A model generated the notes under the pieces. That model saw only the letters and a program-made list of their open reading frames with translations. It was not told the origin of the DNA and did not search any database. From Pseudomonadota bacterium (GTDB taxonomy: Bacteria > Pseudomonadota > Gammaproteobacteria > Burkholderiales > Burkholderiaceae_E): 46,670 nt of DNA. Position numbers and translations under genes: made by a program. The stretch is from positions 1-46,670 of the forward strand of contig JAKPAM010000014.1 of assembly GCA_029779435.1 (NCBI GenBank), written 5' to 3'. Positions 15,827 to 23,170 of the stretch are shown here, in pieces. The number at the start of each line of letters is the position of its first letter. Positions within the stretch are counted from its first letter, which is position 1.

Positions 15827-15881
15827 CCGCGGGCCAAAGCGCAAGCCTCGACCTTCAGGGCGGGTCAAGCGAGGCAGGCCC
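15823..15881 (+). repeat. Dispersed repeat, copy A (TnpB-tail-like)
   Basis: These 59 bases match 33204-33263 with four substitutions and one missing base. They begin at the stop codon of the synthetase gene. Copy A keeps the GCCTCG/CGAGGC inverted arms (15845-15850 and 15870-15875) but lacks the downstream TnpB-type end hairpin of copy B, and its reading frame is broken by the one-base gap. It is probably the decayed relic of a mobile element, or a small dispersed repeat. Confidence 0.6.
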
Positions 15882-15975
15882 CCGCGTCGTTTCCGGGCGG
15901 CCGATCGCAGCCGTCCGCGTCGGGACCGATGGCCGGGCGGCCCGGCCGGCTCCGCGGTGGCGCGCCGGGTTTCGG

Positions 15976-16003
15976 CTCAAGCCGGCCGGCAAGCTGCCGA
16001 TAC
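15976..16003 (+). promoter_or_regulatory. Possible sigma-28 (FliA) type promoter
   Basis: TCAA at 15977-15980 and GCCGATAC at 15996-16003 are exactly 15 bases apart. This matches the flagellar sigma factor consensus TAAA-N15-GCCGATAA at 3 of 4 and 7 of 8 positions. It points toward the J-domain gene. GCCGATA is also common by chance in GC-rich coding DNA, so support is moderate at best. Confidence 0.3.
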
Positions 16004-16118
16004 GGAGCCTGACACGTCGATGTCTCCCGGCCGCGAGCGCTGCCCGGATGACCCTGGCGGGCAACAGGAAGGATTTCGAAGCCGGCGGCGATCCGGATCG
16101 CCGCCGGATGCCACACCC

Positions 16119-16976
16119 ATGCAGAAGTTGCGGCCGCATTTCCACAAATCGGTCCCCGAGTTGCAGCGAGCCTACGATGCCGGCCCGCGCGACCGGACGA
16201 TGCTCAATGAGCTGCTGCGCGAGCTTCGGCACCGGGCGTCGCCGACCGCTCAGGCGCTGCAGCGACGCGTCGAGGGGGCGCTGCGGCGGCTGCCGCCCGA
16301 GGCGCCGCCGGTGCGCGCGACGCCCGAGCCGGCGGCCGCGGCGCGACCGGGCGAGGAAACACCTTCGGCGCCCCGGCCTTCTCCTTCATCGCCTCGTGCT
16401 TCCGCCTCCGCCTCCGCGTCGCCCACTGGCCCTGCCGCGTCTCGGCCCTCGCCGGGCGCCCGCGCCGCCGAGCCGATGCCCGCGTCGCTGCGTATTCGCT
16501 GCCGCACCTGCCAGACCGAGCTGCGTGTCCAGGTGCGCGCTCCGTGCGCCGTCTACGGCTGCCCGCGCTGCGGCGGCGAGTTCGAGGCCGCATGGCGCGA
16601 TCGCGCGTTCCAGATCGAATGGCGTCCGGTGGAACCGCCTCAGGCCGCGTCACAGCAGGCCGGGCCGCGTCAGGCCGGGCCACGCCAGGCCGGGCCGCGC
16701 CAGGCTGCGTCAGGCGATGGCGGACCGAAGCCTGCGCCGCCGGTCGACGACGAGACGCCGATGACCGAGGCGCTGGCCCGCCAGATCCTGGCGGTCGGGC
16801 CGCGCGATGGCGCGCCGGCGATCAAGCGGGCATGGCGCCGTGCGAGCCAGCACTACCACCCGGACAAGCATGGCCGGTTGCCCGAACGCCTGCAGCAGGC
16901 CGCCGAGCGAGAGATCAAGCGGATCAACGCCGCGTACGACTTCCTGATGCGAGCGCACGCGTCCGTACCCGGCTGA
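16119..16976 (+). CDS. J-domain protein with zinc ribbon
   Basis: A 285-residue protein. Residues 1-60 form a charged helical region (HFHKSVPELQRAYDAG). About 65-120 is a Pro/Ala/Ser-rich linker. A zinc ribbon follows, with CRTCQTEL and CPRCGGEF at about 128-155. After three QAGPR repeats comes a C-terminal J-domain (about 215-285) with the essential HPD in HYHPDKHG and the closing helix IKRINAAYDFLM. It lacks the G/F and client-binding regions of DnaJ, so it is probably a specialised DnaK co-chaperone. The ATG at 16119 is preferred, but an in-frame ATG at 16020 would add 33 residues. No partner gene is adjacent. Confidence 0.8.
   Translation: MQKLRPHFHKSVPELQRAYDAGPRDRTMLNELLRELRHRASPTAQALQRRVEGALRRLPPEAPPVRATPEPAAAARPGEETPSAPRPSPSSPRASASASASPTGPAASRPSPGARAAEPMPASLRIRCRTCQTELRVQVRAPCAVYGCPRCGGEFEAAWRDRAFQIEWRPVEPPQAASQQAGPRQAGPRQAGPRQAASGDGGPKPAPPVDDETPMTEALARQILAVGPRDGAPAIKRAWRRASQHYHPDKHGRLPERLQQAAEREIKRINAAYDFLMRAHASVPG
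16656..16700 (+). repeat. Three tandem 15-bp repeats within the J-domain gene
   Basis: Three consecutive 15-base units (first CAGGCCGGGCCGCGT) encode QAGPR three times in the linker before the J-domain. The units differ at two positions. A partial fourth unit follows. Copy-number change would lengthen the linker without a frameshift. Confidence 0.85.
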
Positions 16977-17083
16977 GCGGCTGCCCGCAAGGGCGGCCTT
17001 GGCATCCGGACCCACCGGAAAGCCGCCGGTTGCCGTCAGCGAAGATGGTATCGTCGGCCGATCAGCATCGAGGAAAGCCTGCC

Positions 17084-17965
17084 TTGAGCGTCTCCATCGG
17101 ACAGCCGTCATCCGTGTTGCGCGACACGTGGTTCGTCGCCCGCACGGCCGTCGCCGGATTCCTGGCGCACAACGCGCCGCGCCTGGGCGCGTCGCTGTCG
17201 TTCTATTCGGTGTTCTCGTTGGCACCGCTGCTGGTGCTGGTGCTGGCCATCGTGTCGCTGGTGTTCGATGCCGGCCAGTCGCGCGAGTTCCTGATGGAGC
17301 AGCTCGCCGGTGCGTGGGGATCGTCGGTGGCCGATACCGTCGGGCAGATGATCGATCGCGTCAACCGGCCCGGGACCGGCGCGCAATCGGCGGTCATCGC
17401 GTTCGGCGGCATGGCGATCGGCGCGACCGCCGTGTTCGTCGAACTGAAGCGATCGCTCGACGACGTGTTCGGCAAGCGCGAGGTGGGGGCGACCAAACCC
17501 GCGTGGTACAGCCTGCTCGCCGTTCGCGTACGCACGATCTCGCTGATCCTCGCGCTGGCGCTGCTGATGCTGGCATCGCTGCTGCTCAGCGCATCGTTGA
17601 CGACCGCGATCGCCGTCGCGTCCAGCTACCTGCCGTCGTGGATCAAGTTCGTCTGGATCGCCGACCAGGTGGTGTCGATCGCCGGTTCGGTCACGTTGTA
17701 CTACTTCGTGATGCGGTTCTTCCCCGACCGCGTGCCGACGAAGGCCGCGTGCCTGCGCGGCGCGCTGGTCAGCGCGCTGCTGTTCGCGTTCGGCCGCCAC
17801 CTGATCAGCCTGTACATCGGCGTGGCGGGCACGGCGTCGGCGTTCGGCGCGGCCGGTACACTGGCCGTGATCCTCATCTGGATGCATTACACGTGGCAGA
17901 TCCTGATCTTTGGTGCCGAAGTGGCGCGCGCGGTGGACATGCGCCGCGCGAGGGAGCCTGCATGA
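17084..17965 (+). CDS. yihY: YihY/BrkB-family membrane protein
   Basis: A 293-residue inner-membrane protein with about six hydrophobic segments. Family hallmarks are the amphipathic start DTWFVARTAVAGF, GASLSFYSVFSLAPLLVLVL, the VFVELKRSLDDVFG loop, and the last segment TLAVILIWMHYTWQILIFGA. The family (PF03631) was once mislabelled ribonuclease BN; its function is unclear and it may be a transporter or envelope protein. A TTG at 17084 with AGGAAA seven bases upstream is the best start. An ATG at 17045 would add 13 residues but has a poor ribosome site. Its stop codon overlaps the next start (ATGA). Confidence 0.88.
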   Translation: MSVSIGQPSSVLRDTWFVARTAVAGFLAHNAPRLGASLSFYSVFSLAPLLVLVLAIVSLVFDAGQSREFLMEQLAGAWGSSVADTVGQMIDRVNRPGTGAQSAVIAFGGMAIGATAVFVELKRSLDDVFGKREVGATKPAWYSLLAVRVRTISLILALALLMLASLLLSASLTTAIAVASSYLPSWIKFVWIADQVVSIAGSVTLYYFVMRFFPDRVPTKAACLRGALVSALLFAFGRHLISLYIGVAGTASAFGAAGTLAVILIWMHYTWQILIFGAEVARAVDMRRAREPA

Positions 17966-18759
17966 CCTCCGGAAGACGGCCGGATCCGGCCCGCCGGCGC
18001 GGCCTGCGTGGCGCGGCGACGATAGCGGCCGCCGCGGCCGCCTCACTGGCGCTGGCGCCGGCCGCGCGCGTCGCTCGGGCCGCGGGCCGGGCCAAGGGGG
18101 CATCCTCCGCGTCGCCGTCATCGCCGCCGCGCGGCTGGGCATCGGCGGCGATGCGGTTCGGCGGCTACCTGGGCACGTCGGCCCATGCCGCGCCGATGCG
18201 CATCGCGGTGGCCGACTACACGTTCGAGGTCCTCGACGGCGCGCGGTATCGCGTCGCGCTGCGGGTCGACAGCGCGCTGGCGAACCTGCGCTACGAAAGC
18301 GAGGGCCTGATCGATACGGCCGGACTGAAGCCGCGCGCGTACCGCGAGACGCGCCAGATGCCGCTGCGCTCGCCGCGCACGCGCGAAGTGGCGTTCGCCG
18401 ATACCGAGCAGGCCGACCGCCTGGTGCTGCCCGCCGGCGCGCAGGACCGGCTGAGCGTCATCGCGCAGCTCGCGTGGCTGGCGCGCACGCAGCCGCGTCC
18501 CTGGGCCACGGCCGGGCAGGCCGAGCTGATGCTGGCCGACTGGGATTCGGTCGAGCCGACGACGATCACGATCGGCGACATGCAACCGGTGGCGATCGAG
18601 AACGGCGCCAGCGTCAAGGCGCGCCGCTACCAGCGCGTCAGCGGCGGCGGCGGTACCGCGCTCGAGTTCTGGCTGATCGACGATGCGCAGCGCAGCCCCG
18701 CCATCATCAGTTTCACCGAAGGCGAGAAGCGCCTGCGCTTCGTGCGGATCCTCGCCTGA
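17962..18759 (+). CDS. DUF3108-family periplasmic protein
   Basis: A 265-residue protein whose ATG at 17962 overlaps the YihY stop codon and has GAGGGAG upstream. An Arg-rich N-terminus (RRPDPARRRGLRG) precedes an Ala-rich hydrophobic stretch ending near VARAAG, consistent with export; twin-arginine use is possible but not clear-cut. The rest shows the DUF3108 pattern: YTFEVLDGARYRVALRVD, GLIDTAGLKPRAYRETR, FADTEQADRLVLPAGAQDRLSV, and a C-terminal EKRLRFVRI strand. The fold is thought to be beta-rich and the biological role is unknown. In related genomes such genes often sit near nucleotide-metabolism or envelope genes, which is not informative here. Confidence 0.8.
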   Translation: MTSGRRPDPARRRGLRGAATIAAAAAASLALAPAARVARAAGRAKGASSASPSSPPRGWASAAMRFGGYLGTSAHAAPMRIAVADYTFEVLDGARYRVALRVDSALANLRYESEGLIDTAGLKPRAYRETRQMPLRSPRTREVAFADTEQADRLVLPAGAQDRLSVIAQLAWLARTQPRPWATAGQAELMLADWDSVEPTTITIGDMQPVAIENGASVKARRYQRVSGGGGTALEFWLIDDAQRSPAIISFTEGEKRLRFVRILA

Positions 18760-18783
18760 CGCGCAAGGGTAAGGGGGGCGGCG

Positions 18784-19473
18784 ATGCGGCTGCTGCTGGT
18801 CGAGGACGATCCGATGGTCGGCGAAAGCGTGCGCAAGGCGCTGCGGCTCGAAGGGTTCACCGTCGACTGGGCGCGCGACGGTCGCGAGGCCGAACTGGCC
18901 GTCGACGATGCCGCGCCTTATGACCTGGTGCTGCTCGACCTGGGCCTGCCGCGCCGCGGCGGGCTCGAACTGCTGCGCGACTGGCGCGCGCGGGGCCGCG
19001 GCGTGCCGATCCTGATCACGACCGCGCGCGACGCGGTCGCCGATCGTGTCGCCGGACTGAACGCGGGCGCCGACGACTACCTCGTCAAGCCTTATGACCT
19101 GGACGAACTGCTGGCGCGCATCCATGCGCTGCTGCGCCGCCGCGCCGGGCGCATCGAGCCGGTGCTGCGGCACGGGCCGCTGCAGCTCAATCCGCTGACG
19201 CGCGAGGTCACGCTGCGCGGCGAGCCGGTCGCGTTGTCGCCGCGCGAGTTCGCGCTGCTGCAGGCGCTGCTCGACCGGCCCGGCGCGGTGTTGTCGGTCG
19301 CGCAGTTGCAGGCGCGCATCTACGGCTGGGACGACGAGGTCGGCAGCAATACCGTCGAGGTCTACATCCACGCGCTGCGCCGCAAGCTCGGCAGCGGCGC
19401 CGTGCGCAACGTGCGCGGCGTCGGCTACATGATCGGCGCGTTCGACGAACCGGCCGCCGGCGCTGGCGAATGA
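18784..19473 (+). CDS. OmpR/PhoB-type response regulator
   Basis: A 229-residue DNA-binding response regulator. The receiver domain spans 1-120 with acidic residues VEDDP and phospho-acceptor Asp52 (LLDLGLP), switch Thr (TTARDA) and Lys (LVKPYDLDEL). A winged helix follows at about 125-220 (LSPREFALLQALL, VEVYIHALRRKL, VRGVGYMI). The sequence most resembles the QseB/TctD group. Its stop overlaps the kinase start by four bases (ATGA), so the two are coupled. It begins 24 bases after the DUF3108 gene, so the operon may include yihY, the DUF3108 gene, this pair and panB. Confidence 0.93.
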   Translation: MRLLLVEDDPMVGESVRKALRLEGFTVDWARDGREAELAVDDAAPYDLVLLDLGLPRRGGLELLRDWRARGRGVPILITTARDAVADRVAGLNAGADDYLVKPYDLDELLARIHALLRRRAGRIEPVLRHGPLQLNPLTREVTLRGEPVALSPREFALLQALLDRPGAVLSVAQLQARIYGWDDEVGSNTVEVYIHALRRKLGSGAVRNVRGVGYMIGAFDEPAAGAGE

Positions 19474-20813
19474 ATTCGATCCGCCGCCGCCTGTTGCTGT
19501 CGATCTCGCTGGGCCTGGGCGTCGCGCTGGTGCTGGCCGCCGCGTTGATCTATCGGCAGGCACGGCAGGAGGCCGACCTGCTGCTCGACCACCAGTTGCG
19601 CCAGTTGGCGCTGTCGCTGCCGAGCCATGCGTTCTCGCCGATGGGGCCGGGGCGCTCGCAGGGCATCGATCCCGACCAGGACATCGTCATCCAGATCTGG
19701 GACTTCACCGGCCTGCGCCTGTACTACTCGCATGGCGCGCAGATCCTGCCGCAACGCGCCGAGCTGGGTTTTTCCAGCGTGCGCACGCCCAACGGCTGGT
19801 GGCGGATCTACAGCGCCGAGCTGGGCGACACCGTCGTGCAGGTCGCGCAGCCGATGGCCGGGCGCGCCGCGCTGGCGGCCGGCAACGCGCTGCGCACGCT
19901 GCTGCCGATCCTGCTGATGCTGCCTGTGCTCGGCATCGTCGTCTGGATCACCGTCGGGCGTGGTCTGGCGCCGGTGCGCCGCCTGGCAGCGGACGTCCAG
20001 TCGCGCGATGCGCGCACGCTGCAGCCGCTGTCCGACGCCGGCGTGCCGAGCGAGATCCTGCCGCTGACGCATGCGTTGAACGACCTGCTGCAACGGCTGG
20101 ACCAGGCGATCGGCGCCCAGCGCGCGTTCGTCGCCGATGCGGCGCACGAACTGCGCACGCCGCTGGCCGCGCTACGGCTGCAACTGCGCCTGGCCGAGCG
20201 CGCGACCGACGAGGCCACGCGCCACGAAGCGTTCGCCGACCTGTCGCGCGGGCTGGATCGGGCGACCCGGCTCGTCCAGCAACTGCTGACGCTGGCGCGC
20301 CAGGAGCCGGGTGCGTTCGACATGCCGTTCGCGCCGGTGGATCTGCGGGCGCTGGCCGCCAGCGCCGTTGCCGACCATGCGCCCGCCGCCGCGCAGCGGG
20401 GGATCGACCTGGGGCTGGACGAGACCGATGGCCGGTCGCCGACGGTCGACGGCAACGCCGATGCGCTGCGGATCCTGATCGGCAATCTGGTGGACAATGC
20501 GGTGCGCTATACGCAGCCGGGCGGCCGGGTGGACGTGAGGGTGGACTCGATGACGGCAGACCCGAAGGTCGACGTAGCGGAACCGGGCCGGGTGCGGCTG
20601 ACCGTGCGCGACAATGGCCCCGGCATTCCGGACGAGCACTTGCCGCGGGTGGTCGACCGCTTCCATCGCGTGCCGGGCAACGACGCGCCCGGCAGCGGCC
20701 TGGGCCTGGCGATCGTTCGCCAGATCGCGCTCGCCCATGGCGCGCACCTGACCCTGTCCAATGACGGCGGGCTGCTGGCCACCGTCGTGTTTCCCGCGCG
20801 AACCCCTTCCTGA
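19470..20813 (+). CDS. Sensor histidine kinase (QseC/TctE-like)
   Basis: A 447-residue kinase partner of the preceding regulator. A first membrane segment lies at about 8-28, then a periplasmic part of about 115 residues (IQIWDFTGLRLYYS) of the 2CSK_N type seen in QseC and TctE. A second membrane segment lies at about 143-162. HAMP follows, then HisKA with His226 in ADAAHELRTPL, and HATPase with N, G1 and G2 boxes (NLVDNAVRYT, DNGPGIPDE, GSGLGLAIV). Tricarboxylate, metal or host signals are known for relatives; none can be assigned here. It shares an ATGA overlap with the regulator. Confidence 0.92.
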   Translation: MNSIRRRLLLSISLGLGVALVLAAALIYRQARQEADLLLDHQLRQLALSLPSHAFSPMGPGRSQGIDPDQDIVIQIWDFTGLRLYYSHGAQILPQRAELGFSSVRTPNGWWRIYSAELGDTVVQVAQPMAGRAALAAGNALRTLLPILLMLPVLGIVVWITVGRGLAPVRRLAADVQSRDARTLQPLSDAGVPSEILPLTHALNDLLQRLDQAIGAQRAFVADAAHELRTPLAALRLQLRLAERATDEATRHEAFADLSRGLDRATRLVQQLLTLARQEPGAFDMPFAPVDLRALAASAVADHAPAAAQRGIDLGLDETDGRSPTVDGNADALRILIGNLVDNAVRYTQPGGRVDVRVDSMTADPKVDVAEPGRVRLTVRDNGPGIPDEHLPRVVDRFHRVPGNDAPGSGLGLAIVRQIALAHGAHLTLSNDGGLLATVVFPARTPS

Positions 20814-20828
20814 CCTGAGGAGATCCTG

Positions 20829-21665
20829 ATGAGCAGCCACGTCATCGACGCCCCGGACAGCGGCCGCAAGCCGCACACACTGGTTTCGCTGCGGCAGATG
20901 CATGCCCGCAAGGAGCCGATCTCGATGCTGACCGCCTACGATTCGTCGTTCGGCCGGCTCGCCGATCTGGCGGGCATCGATACGATCCTGGTCGGCGATT
21001 CGCTCGGCATGGTCATGCAGGGGCATTCGAGCACCGTGCCGGTCACGGTCGAACAGATGTGCTACCACGTCACGTGCGTCACGCGCGGCAACAAGGCGGC
21101 GTGGCTGGTCGGCGACCTGCCGTTCGGCAGCTATCACGAGAGCATCGAGCAGGCGATCCGCAGCTCGGTGCAACTGATGCAGGCCGGCGCCCAGATGGTC
21201 AAGCTCGAAGGCGGCGGCTGGACGGCCGAGGTCATCCACGCGCTGACCCAGCGCGGCATTCCGGTCTGCGCGCATCTGGGGCTGACGCCGCAATCGGTGC
21301 ACGCGATCGGCGGCTACCGGATCCAGGGCAAGGACGACCAGGGCGCGCAGGTGCTGATGGCGCAGGCCCGCGAGGTCGCCGATGCCGGCGCGGCGATGCT
21401 GGTGATGGAGCTGATGCCCAGCGCGGTCGCGGCGCGCGTGTCCGCCAGCATCCCCGACGTCATCACGATCGGCATCGGCGCGGGCCAGGGCGTCTCGGGG
21501 CAGGTGCTGGTCATGCACGACATGCTCGGCGTCACCGTCGGCAAGCTGCCGCGGTTCGTTCGCAACTTCATGCAGGGGCAGCCGGACGTGCTGTCGGCGT
21601 TCCGCGCTTATCACGCGGCCGTCAAGGACGGTTCGTTCCCGGACGAAGCGCAGCACGGGTATTGA
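20829..21665 (+). CDS. panB: 3-methyl-2-oxobutanoate hydroxymethyltransferase
   Basis: A 278-residue ketopantoate hydroxymethyltransferase, the first committed enzyme of pantothenate (coenzyme A) synthesis. It uses methylene-tetrahydrofolate and 2-oxoisovalerate. Family signatures are [14 protein letters not shown] near the start, [13 protein letters not shown] with the metal-binding Asp, [21 protein letters not shown] with the catalytic region, and IGIGAG. GAGGAG precedes the ATG. It starts 15 bases after the kinase stop, so it probably reads through from the two-component operon. panC does not follow; the next gene converges from the other strand. Confidence 0.95.
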   Translation: MSSHVIDAPDSGRKPHTLVSLRQMHARKEPISMLTAYDSSFGRLADLAGIDTILVGDSLGMVMQGHSSTVPVTVEQMCYHVTCVTRGNKAAWLVGDLPFGSYHESIEQAIRSSVQLMQAGAQMVKLEGGGWTAEVIHALTQRGIPVCAHLGLTPQSVHAIGGYRIQGKDDQGAQVLMAQAREVADAGAAMLVMELMPSAVAARVSASIPDVITIGIGAGQGVSGQVLVMHDMLGVTVGKLPRFVRNFMQGQPDVLSAFRAYHAAVKDGSFPDEAQHGY

Positions 21666-21717
21666 ACGGGCGGGGCGGCGGCTGTCGTCCTCTCGCCGGG
21701 GCCGCGCGCCGCGCCGC

Positions 21718-23046
21718 TCAGCCGCCGCCCAGCGCGGCCCAGATCTGCGACGCGTGCGCGATCACGAACAGCAGCAGGCCGATCGCGCCGCCGACCAGCG
21801 TGCCGTTGATCCGGATGAACTGCAGGTCCGCCCCGATCTGCAGCTCGATCTGCTCGGACATGTCGCGCGCGTCCCATTTGCGGACCGTGTCGCGGATGTG
21901 CCCGGTCAGGAAATCGCCGAGCTGCGGCGCCAGCACCTGCGCCAGCGTCTCCAGGTAGTCGTTGAGCGATCGGCGCAGCGACTCGTCGCGCGTCAGCTCG
22001 TCGGCCAGCCATTCGCCGATGCGCTCGGTGTGCTGCAGCACCCGCGAATCGTCGGCGGGCCGTTCGAGGTCGTCGGCCAGCCAGCCGCGCAACTGGGCCC
22101 ACAGGTCGTGCGCGTAATCGGCCATCGCCGCGTTGTGTAGGATGTATTCCTTCAACTCGTCGCCCTTGCGCAGAAACGCCTCGTTCTGCCGCAGTTGCGC
22201 GACCAGCTTGTCGACCTGACCGTCGAAGATCGCGCGGATCTCGTGCTCGGGCCGCTGGCTGATGTCGGTCAGCAATCGCTCGATGACGGTGCCCGCCGCA
22301 TCGACGACCTGCCCCGTCAGCCATTCGGTCGGGATCAGCAACTGCTTCCACTTGTGCTCTTCCTTGAGCCACTGCGCGACCCGGCGCGCGATGTCGCCGC
22401 GCACCGCGGGCTTCTGCAGTTCGCGCATCCCGTAGTGGATCAGCGCGTCGAGCAACTGCTGGTGGCGGCCGTCGCGCGTCAGCACGTCCAGGATCGAGCC
22501 GATCGCCGGCGACAGGTCGATCTTGTTGATCACCGTGCGCAGCGCATCACCCAGGAAACCCCGCATCGGCTTGTCGTCGACGAACTGCAGCCATGTGCGC
22601 GCCACCCGCGCGACGTGGCCGCCGATGCAGCGGACGTTGGCCGGCTCGGCGAGCCATTGCGCGAGATAGGCGGCCGGATCGATGCGGCGCATCTGCGCGA
22701 CCAGCGTCTGCGGGTCGAGGAATTTCTCCTGCACGAAGCGCGCGAGGTTGTCGGCGATCCGGTCCTTGCTCATCGGGATCACGGCGGTGTGCGGGATCGG
22801 CAGGCCCAGCGGCCGGCGAAACAGCGCGACCACCGCGAACCAGTCGGCCAGCGCGCCGACCATCGCCGCCTCGGCCACCGCGCGCAGCGCGGCCATTCCC
22901 AGCGAGGGCGGCACGAACAGCGTGGCGACGAACACGCCGGCCGCCACGCCGAACAGGCCCAGCGCGACGCGCTTCATGCGACGCAAGGCCTGCAGCTTGC
23001 GTTCGCGCGACGGCAGCGGATCCTCGGACGGCAGGGCGATGGACAT
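21718..23046 (-). CDS. DUF445-family membrane protein
   Basis: A 442-residue protein. An N-terminal membrane segment (VALGLFGVAAGVFVATLF) and a second one (about 50-75, GALADWFAVVALFRRPLGLP) carry the DUF445 hallmark, followed by IPHTAVIPMSKDRIADNLARFVQEKFL. A long, mainly helical soluble part runs to about 410, then a C-terminal membrane segment (GGAIGLLLFVIAHA). The ends are anchored and the middle probably lies in one compartment; the function is unknown. The ATG at 23046 lies only six bases after a -10-like box, so the transcript may be leaderless. It is divergent from the ABC1-family kinase gene. Confidence 0.88.
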   Translation of the reverse strand: MSIALPSEDPLPSRERKLQALRRMKRVALGLFGVAAGVFVATLFVPPSLGMAALRAVAEAAMVGALADWFAVVALFRRPLGLPIPHTAVIPMSKDRIADNLARFVQEKFLDPQTLVAQMRRIDPAAYLAQWLAEPANVRCIGGHVARVARTWLQFVDDKPMRGFLGDALRTVINKIDLSPAIGSILDVLTRDGRHQQLLDALIHYGMRELQKPAVRGDIARRVAQWLKEEHKWKQLLIPTEWLTGQVVDAAGTVIERLLTDISQRPEHEIRAIFDGQVDKLVAQLRQNEAFLRKGDELKEYILHNAAMADYAHDLWAQLRGWLADDLERPADDSRVLQHTERIGEWLADELTRDESLRRSLNDYLETLAQVLAPQLGDFLTGHIRDTVRKWDARDMSEQIELQIGADLQFIRINGTLVGGAIGLLLFVIAHASQIWAALGGG

Positions 23047-23052
23047 CGGGCG

Positions 23053-23058
23053 ACTGTA
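23053..23058 (-). promoter_or_regulatory. -10-like box for the DUF445 gene, suggesting a leaderless start
   Basis: TACAGT reads toward the DUF445 gene and ends six bases before its ATG at 23046, so a normal initiation distance puts transcription at or next to the start codon. No Shine-Dalgarno sequence is present. The matching -35 is weak. Confidence 0.3.
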
Positions 23059-23094
23059 GCCGATCGACCGCGCGGCGTCGAAACCGGCGTCGCA

Positions 23095-23117
23095 CGATCG
23101 ATACGATCGCGGATAAT
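23095..23117 (+). promoter_or_regulatory. -10 box and CGATCG double site for the ABC1-family gene
   Basis: GATAAT at 23112-23117 is a good -10 element. Just upstream, CGATCG-ATA-CGATCG (23095-23109) places two self-palindromic hexamers in the promoter spacer, a possible operator. The -35 region is weak (GTCGCA). Confidence 0.35.
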
Positions 23118-23170
23118 GCCTGCATCCCATCGAGCCACCCCATCCGAGGGTGCAAGCGAATCCATCCACG

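Noticed and set aside
14075..15868. Upstream extension of the MaoC frame, antisense to the acyl-CoA synthetase
   Set aside because: The synthetase on the plus strand has all ANL motifs. The MaoC protein starts cleanly at 14074 behind GAGGAG, so the extension is only an open antisense frame.
14110..16764. 884-codon plus-strand open frame spanning the synthetase and J-domain genes
   Set aside because: It is Arg/Pro/Gly-rich without any domain and out of frame with two well-supported genes.
16977..17083. Possible terminator between the J-domain gene and yihY (GGCGGC and GCCGCC arms)
   Set aside because: The arms are short and about 30 bases apart in very GC-rich sequence. Such pairings are expected by chance.
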